DNA of 64,000 nt. It comes from Tethya wilhelma. Lineage: Eukaryota > Porifera > Demospongiae > Tethyida > Tethyidae. The stretch's first letter is position 1. Every line of letters starts with the position of its first letter. Below the pieces are notes generated by a model. That model was not told where the DNA came from. It worked only from the letters and a program-made list of their open reading frames with translations, and did not search any database. Below are positions 23,062 to 35,000 of the stretch, piece after piece. Where the stretch lies: the NCBI GenBank assembly GCA_964030475.1, contig CAXIPT010000002.1:6153820-6217819 (forward strand). The letters are read 5' to 3'. The position numbers and the translations under genes are program-made.

Positions 23062-26000
23062 TTTACAGTACACAACAGTGTATTGATGGTCTGTCAGAGT
23101 TAACTGACAGCCAGAACAAAACATACAGATAAAACTAAGTATAATATCGACAAGTTCAAGTGATTATGTAGTTTGAGTTTTCGATCTAGTCCTGGAGGCG
23201 ACTGGAGATATGCTCTTCATTGGTTTGATTGGGGTCCAGGTAGGAGGTCCTCTCTGATGGATCAGCAGTCCGGGTACTCCATTGCGAGTGTCATATTATA
23301 CCAATCTAGAGCAGGAAATATCTACTTCCGAATCACTGCTATCACTCTCACTAGAATTCTTGGTTTCTTTCAACCTGGGCCTTCTATTCCTTCTAACCAC
23401 TAAGTTTGGCTTTTGATACTTCACCCCAGGAGTGTTGTGCACGTTCCTCAAATGATACTTGCACAGAGACAGATTTAGTGTTTGCTGAGAGATATCACAA
23501 TAATCATGAAGTGGAGGAATTTTGAGTTGCTGGCTTTTCAATTTTGGATAATGGACTCTGGTGGGCATTTGTTTGGGGTTTAGTTATCTATATGCTTAGC
23601 TCTGACTGACCTAATTGTGTTCAAGCTTGTACCATTTGACGCACATGCGCACATTTAATATACCATAACTCCTGCATTTTGTAGAGACTGACTCGTCTCT
23701 ATGCAATTAAGCACCTTAGTGTTAAAAAAATAATTTAACAAGCATTAAAATTTTGTAAAAATAATCAGTGTAGGAATAGGCAGTGCTGAAGTAGTAATGT
23801 GCCGAAATTCAGAGATTTGCCTTGTTTTATTGCTTTTTACAGCACTGCCCATTCCTTGACTGATTATTTTTTTTAATACTTGTAGTAGTATTTTAAGCGG
23901 GAGGCTGTACTATAGGGTGGTTCGGTACTCTCCCTAAGCTATTATGTACTCTTGCTGTGTTTTATGGACAGTGACAGAGAAGCAGACGTCTATAAGTAAA
24001 TTCGAAAGTTTAATGCCCTTATTATGAATCTTTTGCTAAAGCTAGCTATATCCAGGCACACTTTTTATAGCTTCCCTTCTTCACTGTAGCAGTAAGTTAG
24101 TGTAATATATACCTTATGTGAATTTTAAATTTGTTTGCACTTTTGTGACAGAGCATGCACCTTATAAATTATGTATTTTAATAGTCTTCTTGATTGTATA
24201 ACTTGGCAAAACAATCTTAATTGTTGTTGACAAAAATATAATATGTATTAAGCCATCAAATTATAAGTTCTAATTTGAAGAGCCCCCAAAAAATCATTAC
24301 ATATCAACATAAAGTAAACTTCTATAAATTTTGTATTACTAGTACTATCCCAAAAATAGTTCCATAAAATCATTTCTTTTTATTGTAATCATTGATCGAG
24401 AAAGTGATCAGTCAGCTCGCTTCATGCTCCTCAACGAGTCGTTTGGGAGGCCAATGTCACCAGGTGTGGGATACTTGCCTGCGTCCTTTGTCAATGAAGC
24501 TCCTTGGAAATTGGGCTTTTCGTAGAGATCCCAACGACCTCCAGATATGATCATGGCAGAGACACCTTCACCAGGACCAAGCTGTCCATCAATATCCAAG
24601 ATACTCTGTGCTACAGTCACACTCTTGCCACCATAACCATAGTTATTGTACAAAGTGACTCCTTCGGTTTCAAAGGTCACCACTCGTCGGACACTCCTTG
24701 GAGGGAAATCAAGAGTAACAATGCCACTTCCTGCTTCTAGAATTTGGTGGCTGTCGTTTGTACTGTGTGGATTGTAGTCAGGAATTGCGTAAATGATGCA
24801 CTGTCCTTTTCGGACATCAGCCTTGACATAATCATCAGTCAAGTTTGGAGTGTCACTGGTTACATGTTGAGTCAATCCATCAGCGGTGTAGAAGACGACG
24901 TCCATTGTTTACAGAGCTTTGAGTTAATAGCTTGAGTTTTCCAAAGAAGTTCTCTAGATAGTCTTTGTAGCCAAGTTGCTTGGATGATGACCAGACTCAG
25001 ATCAAACCCATTTATATACACATGATGACCACGTAATGTGGGTTGACCACAGGATGTTATTGAGATATCATTAATTTATCATCATGACGCTTAATTGTGT
25101 ATTAATCATTGTCTAAGATCGCAAGGTATAAATGGCTTGCTGGTTTGTTTATTCAACTGTACAATAACTCTGCCCACACACCACCAAGATAACATTATTA
25201 CTCTGCCTCCTCAATACTGAAATAATTATAGGTTGCAGGTACTTTTATACTTAAGGAAGTTTTTGAGAGCAATATCCCACTATGAATATGATTATAATCC
25301 ATGGTGATGCACCTTTACAGACAGCCCTTTTACACTTAGGGAGAACAATACCCCACTGTGAACATCCATGGTGATCGATGCACTCTTGCTGATAGTCCTT
25401 TTAAACTTAGGAAGTTCTTGTTAGCAGTACCCCTCTATGAATTTTTTAAAAATCCATGGTGATGCACCATGCACCTTCAAAGTTTTACTGTTTAGATCAT
25501 GATGAGTTTGCTATTCTCAAATCAGTATGCATTGAACTTGTTACCTTCAGCTAATGTTGTTTAGTAGCACCTATAAATATTTATTATTGTTCCTGTTTCG
25601 CACCTGGTGTGTCAGCAGCTACGTTTTGTCACAGTTGGAATGAATTGCACCTACGGTGCACAAGCCTCGGCACACTCATTATAGTTACTGTATGCAAAGT
25701 TAAATATGCATAACATTAATTGTGTACAAAAGAAGACAATGGAAGTTATTTGCCATTTCAAGATGCCACGGGATATATACTAGGCCAACACCTGCTTATT
25801 TGCATGAGTCTTAGTACCCAATTGACCTGTCGCATTCAGGCAATCAAGCTAGGATGTCAGCTTACCGAGCAGTCCTATACAGTCCCCAATGTGTCCTTTA
25901 TCTAGAGGTTTCACTGTACAGTAGTATAATCAACAAACTGTGTAGTGAAAACAAAACTGTTGCTTTAGTGCATATCCTTTTTTGTATTGTACCAAAGTTT

Positions 26001-29000
26001 AGTCATGTGTACAATAAAGTATTTGTGTCATGTGCCGAAATTGAGACCTGCCTTGTTCCAATACTTTCTTCCACACTCCTACACTACTTTTTTTTTGAAA
26101 TTCTACTAAATGTTTTATAATAAGGTAAGAGTATTTGAACCAGGCAACTGTGATTCGATATATGTGACCTTCTCTGAGCAAACCAAGCATAATGCGCTAC
26201 GTAGTAATTTGTGTACTAGGCCATTTTAGTAGGTCTTGTCAAAATACACAATTTTTGCATGGCAGCTTATACAGATAGAATAATCATTTAGCTACACAAA
26301 TATATAATTTTTAGCTTCTAAAACACTTTAGTTACCGAGTTATAGCTCCTGCAAGCTACCCGTGTCAGAGCGCTTAGCGTCCATTACACGGAGCTGTTGT
26401 CAAGACTTGTGGTGAATAATTAAAAATTCAGTCCAGCTGTTCTTCAAAATGAGCGCTAATGGAGCGCTTCTTGTCTCTTTCTTACTCTAACTATCTCTTT
26501 ATCCTTCGTTTGGCTCCTTGACTGTCTTCTCTAAGCTTTGTAAAACAACGCTAGCACTCGAGCGTTGAATTATTCATGCCGTTTCCGGGAGTGTACGGAT
26601 TACGTAATTCATTCCATAGTTACGTATAAAAATTGCAAACTCTGCAATCTTTAGTATGGGCGCTCTGCGTGTATAAGCGCTCATATCTCTGCGACTACAA
26701 GCGCCCAGGAGCTCATATTTGCAGAATCAATAGTTCAAAGGTTATACTAGGTAATGGTCGCATAAAAAAGAAAATCAATTTTTGCGCATTATGCTTGGTT
26801 TTCTCAGAGAGGGTCACATATCATTATGCAGGTAAGATTATAGTTTTAAAAATAATTCACAGTCAATAGTTTTCATCGAAGCTTTTCATTCTATAAAGTG
26901 CATGGTAGACTTTTCGTAGTGTTTATTGGAGGCACAATCCATTATCAAAGACCAAGGATTCAACTCTTTTTGAGTGCATTGTTGGAGTTAATTGAGTACA
27001 GCAGAAACTTTTTTGCAACTGGGAAGTTCTCTTCTAGCGCTACTTCTTAATACTTTTGCAATCAGCTAACAAAAACCTTTTTTATCAGGCTATTACTATG
27101 TTTTGTGGACAGTGACTGAGAAGCAGACTTCTATAAGCTAATCCAAAAGTTTTATGGCCTTGTTGTGCATCTTTTACTTAAGCTAACTATATTATCCAGG
27201 TACACTTTTCATAGTTTGCATTCTTCACAGTAGCTTAGTGTATAATACCTTACTAGTGTAATTTTGAATTTATATTTGTACTTTGTTAGAGAGCATGCAC
27301 CTTAGCTGCATGTATTTTAATAGTCTTCTTGATTGTATAACTTGGCAAAACAATTTTAACTGTTGTTGACAAAAATAATATTTAGTAAGCCATCAAAATA
27401 AGTTCTAATTTAAGAGCCCAAAAAATCATTATAATAATAATCAGTATAAAGTTTGTAAACTTTCTATATATCAATCTTATATTACCATCCAAAAAATAGT
27501 TCGATTAATCAGTTTTTTTATTGTAATTATCGATCCAGAAAGTAATCAGTCAGCTCGCTTCATGCTCCTCAACGAGTCATTTGGGAGGCCAATGTCACCG
27601 GGCGTGGGATACTTGCCTGCATCCTTTGTCAGTGTAGCTCCTTGGAAATTGGGCTTTTCGTAGAGATCCCAACGACCTCCAGATATGATCATAGAAGAGA
27701 CACCTTGACTAGGACCAAGCTGTCCATCAATATCCAAGATACTCTGTGCTACAGTCACACTCTTGCCACCATATCCAATGTGATTGTACAGAGTGACTCC
27801 TTCAGTTTCAAAAGTCACCACTCGTCGGACACTCCTTGGAGGGAAATCGAGAGTAACAATCCCACTTCCTGCTTCCATGGAGAATTTGGTAACTGCTGTT
27901 TGTATACTGTTGATCGTAGTCAGGAACTGCGTAAATGATGGATTGTCCTTTTCGGACATCAGCCTTGACAAAATTGTCGGTCAAGTTTGGAGTATCACTT
28001 GTTACATGTTGAGTCAATCCATCAGCAGTGTAGAAGACGATGTCCATTGTTTACAGAGCTTTAAGTTAGTAGCTTGAGTTTTCCAAAAAAGTTCTCTAGG
28101 TAGTCTTTGTAGCCAAGTTGCTTGGATGATGACCAGACCCAGATCAAACCCATTTATATACACATGATGACCACATAATGTGGGTTGACCACAGGATGCT
28201 ATTGAGATATCATTAATTTATCATCATGACGCTTAATTGTGTATTAATCATTGTCTAAGATCACAAGGTATGAATGCCTTGCTGGTTTTTTTTATTCAAC
28301 TGTACAAAAATATTTATAACTCTGCCCACACACCACCATTAACAAGAGAATATTCTTACTCTGCCTCCTCAATACTGAGATAATTATAGGTTGCAGGTAC
28401 TTAAATTTGTACTTAGGAAGTTTTGAGAACAATATCCCACTATGAATATGATTATAATCCATGGTGATGCACTTTTACAGACAACCCTTTTACACTTAGG
28501 GAGAACAATACCCCACTGTGAACATCCATGGTGATCGATGCACTCTTGCTGATAGTCCTTTTAAACTTAGGATGTTCTTGTTAGCAGTACCCCACTATGA
28601 AAAATCCATGGTGATGCTCCATGCACCTTCAAAGTTTTACTGTTTAGATCATGCTGAGTTTGCTATTCTCAAATCAGTATGCATTGAACTAGTTTAGTCC
28701 TAGACCCCACCTCTTTCGCCAGCAAAAAATTTGGGTCTAGAAAAACTGGTGCATTTCTGGCATTCAAAAATGGCCAGAGCCAATCAGATTGCTTACATGA
28801 AGTCATGTGACAATTATGTCACATGACTGAACGTTGATTGTGGAAGTCACGAAAAATTGTTACTTGTAAACTGACCAGTCTGTTGAATATTTGCGTGTGT
28901 GTACAAAAGTTTCGAAAACCTGTTGAAACTCGAACCAACATACCATTGACATCGCTGAAGCTAGCGCTTTCATCTCTAAATGGAACAGATAAGAATTTAG

Positions 29001-32000
29001 TTATTACAAAGGCATGAGCTACGGAAATTGCACTGGGTCGAGTTAGTGTGACTTTTGATTTGAAGCACTCGATCTATTCGGTGAAGATTATTTACCGACT
29101 ACTCTTTTCTCAGGGCTTAATGTTAACTGTAAAGTCTCCTGCTTGGACACAAAAAAAACGATTGATCTGTGTTGAAACTTGCTCGCGAAAATGCAGAAAG
29201 ATCCATAATACATTTTTGAGGTCAGGCTGCACGTGAATCATGACGAAACTACATTCCAGAATTTCACCGGAAGTGCTCCAGTTTTTCTAGACCCCTATTA
29301 TTCGCTGGCGAAAGAGGTGGGGTCTAGGACTAGACTAGCATTGAACTTGTTACCTTCAGCTAATGTTGTTTGGTAGCACCTATAAATATTTATTATTGTT
29401 CCTATTTTGCACCTAGTGTGTTGGCAGCTATGTTTTGTCACAGTTGGAATGAATTGCACCTACGGTGCACAAGCCTCGGCACACTCATTATAGTTACTGC
29501 ATGCAAAGTTAAATATTATGCATAACATTAATTGTGTACAAAAGAAGACAATGGAAGTTATTTTACCATTTCAAGATGCCATGAGATATTATACTAGGCT
29601 GACACCTGCTTATTTGCATGGGTCTTAGTACCCAATTGACCTGTCGCATCCAGGCAATCAAGCTACAAACTATGTAGTGAAAACAAATTAAACTGTTGCT
29701 TTAGTGCATAATTATATCCTTTTTGTATTGTGCCAAACTTTAAGTTTAGTCATGTGTACAATAAAGTATGTGTGTCATGTGCCGAACACTACAGTGTGGA
29801 GACTGTCAGAGACTGGTAAGTCCCTACAAAAAGCTTGAGTAGGAGCTACATGCACTTCANTGTACAGTAGTATAATCAACAAACTGTGTAGTGAAAACAA
29901 AACTGTTGCTTTAGTGCATATCCTTTTTTGTATTGTGCCAAAGTTTAGTCATGTGTACAATAAAGTATGTGTGTCATGTGCCGAAATTGAGACCTGCCTT
30001 GTTCCAATACTTTCTTCCACACTGCCCATTCCTACACTACTTTTTTTTTGAAATTCTACTAAATGTTTTATAATAAGGTAAGAGTATTTGAACCAGGCAA
30101 CTGTGATTTGATATCGTTATGCAGGTAAGATTATAGTTTTAAAATTAATTCACGGTCAATAGTTTTCATCGAAGCTTTTCATTCTAAAGTGCATGGTAGA
30201 CTCTTCGTAATGTTTGTTGGAGGTGCAATCTATTATCAAAGACCAAGGATTCAACTCTTTTGAGTACATTGTTGGAGTTAATTGTGTACAGCAGAAACTT
30301 TTTTGCAACTGGGAAGTTCTCTTCTAGCGCTACTTCTTAATACTTTTGCAATCAGCTAACAAAAACCTTTTTTATCTTGCTATTACTATTTATTGTGGAT
30401 AGTGACAGAGAAGCAGACTTCTATAAGCTAATTGGGCCAAAAGTTTTATGGCCTTGTTGTGCATCTTTTACTTAAGCTAACTGTATCCAGGTACACTTTT
30501 CATAGTTTGCATTCTTCACAGTAGCTTAGTGTATAATACCTTACTAGTGTAATTTTGAATTTATATTTGTACTTTGTTACAGAGCATGCACCTTAGCTGC
30601 ATGTATTTTAATAGTCTTCTTGATTGCATAACTTGGCAAAACAATTTTAACTGTTGTTGACAAAAATAATATTAGCAAGCCATCAAAATAAGTTCTAATT
30701 TAAGAGCCCAAAAATCATTATAATAATAATCAGTGTAAAGTTTGTAAACTTTCTATATATCAATCTTATATTACCATCCAAAAAATAGTTTGATTAATCA
30801 GTTTTTTATTGTAATTATCGATCCAGAAAGTAATCAGTCAGCTCGCTTCATGCTCCTCAATGAGTCATTTGGGAGGCCAATGTCACCGGGCGTGGGATAC
30901 TTGCCTGCGTCCTTTGTCAGTGTAGCTCCTTGGAAATTGGGCTTTTCGTAGAGATCCCAACGACCTCCAGATATGATCATAGAAGAGACACCTTGACTAG
31001 GACCAAGCTGTCCCTCAATATCCAAGATACTCTGTGCTACTGTCAGACTCTTGCCACCGTATCCAATGTGATTGTACAGAGTGACTCCTTCAGTTTCAAA
31101 AGTCACCACTCGTCGGACACTCCTTGGAGGGAAGTCGAGAGTAACAATCCCACTTCCTGCTTCTAGAATTTGGTAACTGCTGTTTGTATACTGTTGATCG
31201 TAGTCAGGAACTGCATAAATGATGGACTGTCCTTTTCGGACATCAGCCTTGACAAAATTGTCGGTCAAGTTTGGAGTATCACTGGTTACATGTTGAGTCA
31301 ATCCATCAGCGGTGTAGAAGACGACGTCCATTGTTTACAGAGCTTTGAGTTAGTAGTTTGAGTTTTCGAAAGAAGTTCTCTAGGTAGTCTTTGTAGCCAA
31401 GTTGCTTGGATGATGACCGAGACTCAGATCAAACCTATTTATATACACATGATGACCACATATGTGGGTTGACCATAGGATATTGTTGAGATATCATTAA
31501 TTTATCATCATGACGCTTAATTGTGTATTAATTATTGTCTAAGATCACAAGGTATGAATGCCTGCTAGTTTGTTTATTCAACTGCACAATACAACTCTGC
31601 CCACACACCGCCATTAACAAGATAACGTTATTACTCTGCCTCCTCAATACTGAGATAATTATAGGTTGCAGGTACTTTTATACTTAAGGAAGTTTTTGAG
31701 AGCAATATCCCACTATGAATATGATTATAATCCATGGTGATGCACTTTTACAGACAGCCCTTTTACACTTAGGAGAACAATACCCCACTGTGAAAATCCA
31801 TGGTGATGCACTCTTGCTGATATACTAGTATAGCCCTTTTAAACTTAGGAAGTTATTGTGAGCAGTACCCCACTATGAATATTTTTAAAAATCAATGTTG
31901 ATGCACCACCGGTACGTTGGAAATTTACTTTTTAGATCACGATGAGTTTGCTTCCTTCTCAAATTATGTTTAACTATATAGTTACTTTCAAGTAATGTTG

Positions 32001-35000
32001 TTAGTGGCACTTATAAATATTTATTGTTATTCTCAGTCAGCACCCAGTACATCGGCAGCTGGCTTTTGTCACAGTTAGAATAGTGGACAATCCAAGATGT
32101 AGGGATGATTCTTTGTTTACAAAAATTTCAATCAACAAACAGCTAGAACCTCTGAATAGAGGACAACCTCTCCAAAAAAGGAAACAATTCAAATTAATAC
32201 TGTAACAGTCTCCAAAGTGTTTTTTAAAGTCATGACATTAAATTTGCTATGCACTGAAAATTAATATTGATTTTATGCATAATTACCCTTTTTGTACTAT
32301 GCCAAAGCTTATTACAGTCGGTACAATAAAGTGTAATTATTTGAACCAGGCAGCCCAGTTTTGGCATCGTACTCAAGTAGGATATGAGCAATATAAAGCA
32401 GCTACCGTATAGCGGGTAAACTTGGCGAGAATTAAATTTGGCGAATTGGTGAATTATTCTTCAAATCGCCAAATTAAAAATTGCCAAACAGTTTAATACG
32501 CATGTGCACCCATATAAACTATGCAGCGTACGGAATTGAATCACCAAATTAAAAATCTGCAATAATCCCAAAATGGGAATTCGCCAAATTTTAAGCCCGC
32601 CAAATTTACATGCTATATGGTATTAGATTTGGTTCTTTTTGAGTATTAACTAGAGGAGAAAGTTTTGAAAACAATACCCTACTATGAATATGATTATTAT
32701 CCATGGTGATGCACTTTTGTAGATAGCTCTTTTAAGCTTAGGAAGTTTGTGTGAGCAATACCCCACTATGAATATTATTAAAAATCCATGGTGCATGATG
32801 TGCTTCCTTGGAAGTTTCCTGTATTTAGATCATGATGAGTTTGCTCCCCTCTCGTATTATGCATTGAACTATAGTTACCTCTAGCTAATGTTGTTTAGTG
32901 GCACCCATTAAATTGATATTTAGTGTTGTTCCTATTCAGCACCGAGTGCGTTAGCAGCTAGGTTTTGTCACATGCAGTTAGAATTGTGATTATACAGTAG
33001 AACCTCCAATCTGAGATAGGGACGATTATAATTCCTGATTTCCGAAAATTTTAATTTAAATAGCTAGAACCTCTGAGAAAAGGACATCTCCTCTAAAAAG
33101 ACAAAACTTGCAATCTAAATTTATGCAGTCTCCAAAGTGTCCTAGCTTTAATTGTTTAGAGTTTTCACTGTACAGTAGTATAGTCAACAGACTATAATAT
33201 AGTGAAAAATAATAATGATTATTGTTCTTATGCGTATACGTTGTATTGTGCCAAACATTACTTTAACCCTCTGTGGACATACCCTTTCCAGTAGATATAA
33301 AGTCTGAATTAGTTTAATCTTAATTTTATCTTCAATCATTAAACATTTGAACCAAATAACTTAAAAATAACGACCTTTTCATTATTATTATACTGTTCCT
33401 ACTCTTGTTCCTACATTATTATAGGTAATGCTACCAGAGAGTGTCTTTCTGATGCTAGCTGGGAGGAACCTGATATGTTAGGTTGTGAGAATCTGAAGAT
33501 TGCTAATGTAGTCAATCAGGTTAGTGTCCCACCTATAATTATACATGCCCAAACATACTGCTTTGTGATTTGAATTAGAGGAACTGTTTCAATAAAATAA
33601 TAATTATTAAGCGGTGTTTTGCTGCTACCGATCCAAAATAAAATGCTTCATATTTTTTCATGTTTTTAATTGATGAAATTAATGCACTATACACGTACAT
33701 ACTTATAGTATTGGAACGTTATATCTAGAAAACAAAGCAAAATACTTTACAGAATGTCACAGAACATCATAAAACTTCAGTTTTATTTTTAGTAACAAAA
33801 TAGCACTTAATGTTAACATCGTTCCTTTGCATTGAATTAGTTAAAAATTCAACAACACTTTATAGCTAACAATAATTATTCTGTACTTTGAACATTAATT
33901 TTCACAAATTGCAGGTGGAGTCGTTGTTTGAAAACAGCACCTCGGATTCTGACTTAATACCTCAGGTGTTGCCTCTCGTTGATCAGTTGTCCAACCTGAC
34001 CATGCCCATTTCCTCCCAACTCTCCCTTCTTCCTCGTGATCTAGAGGAGGTGACCAGGACCCTAGTAGCCATCGTTGACCTGTTGGTCAGGAGCGGAGAG
34101 CCAATCAGGGAAGAGGAAGCTGAAGAGGTAGCTGCGTGTGCACATGTGAATGTCAGGAAAATTTTGTCCAATGAACATACACTGAATAAAAATTTGATTA
34201 ACCCCTTAGCTAATTAAAATTTCAGGTTAATTTTTAGCTAAGTTTTAAAAGCAACTGTATTGGTATAATTATAGGTGCTAATAATAGGAATGTGCATGAA
34301 CGTATGTATAATATTATTATATTACTTGCTGCATGTATTGTACATTTGTTACTACTCACACAACAGTAACTATAATATATGTGGTCAGCTGTTATTACAA
34401 TCTTAGTAGCTTGATAAGCGTACTTATTAATGTGCCTGCCTGGTCATTAATGTTTAATATTTTTAGGAACAAAAATGATATTATTGCTGTTGTTGGTTTT
34501 AATTGCACCATTTCAAATTGCAATTATACACATATTTTATTTATACTTTTTCCAGATCATCACAGTGATCAGTAACTTGTTGGAAGAGAGCAATGAGCCT
34601 GGTGTTAGGAGCCTCCAACAAAGAGAAGAAAGAGAAGTGGGAGAGGGCCCATCAACTTTTAGTCAAGATCTCCTCAACACCACTGAAGAGTTTGGTCTCT
34701 ACCTTGCTACACTCCTTGAAGGCAGTGGAATGGATGAACTCACCATCATTACTAATAACATTCGTAAGTTATAGTGTACTGTGATAGCAAAACACTCATT
34801 AATAGCCTCAAAAAATTAAATCATGCACAATTTTAATGTCAACTATTACAAAATTGAATGTTATATCCATTGTTGCTATGTCATATCAAAGCCTGGAAGA
34901 GAAAGACAGTAAGTTAATCGAAGTGTTCAGTGAACTTATGGCTGTTTTGGTGACCGATCCATATAGCTATTAACACCTAATAGTTAATTTATCCCACTCA

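Larger units (their letters stand above)
24141..27290. repeat. Crystallin tandem unit 3
   Basis: About 3.15 kb, starting at the GACAGAGCATGCACC landmark. More diverged from units 1-2 than these are from each other. It carries a separate TIR insertion at 26161-26819. Confidence 0.65.
27285..30575. repeat. Crystallin tandem unit 4
   Basis: About 3.3 kb including a 648-bp transposon insertion (28690-29337) and an N at 29860. The sequence just left of the N (29665-29820) is repeated just right of it (29870-30020) with small differences. Confidence 0.65.
30575..33200. repeat. Crystallin tandem unit 5
   Basis: Begins at the ACAGAGCATGCACC landmark; gene, promoter and subrepeats are present. The upstream end decays after about 32080 and merges with subrepeat copies at 32645-32800 and the CCTC..GGACA repeat. 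Confidence 0.6.
9731..33424 (+). other. Giant (23.7-kb) receptor intron carrying nested minus-strand genes
   Basis: The donor is ATAG|GTGAGT at 9731 and the acceptor TTATTATAG ends at 33424. The flanking exons are two halves of one HRM domain and join in phase 1 to restore GFIGNATREC, so the two ends belong together despite Ns at 18432, 21483 and 29860. The intron holds the aerolysin-like gene, five crystallin genes and many transposons. Other introns of this gene are mostly 50-900 bp. Confidence 0.8.
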
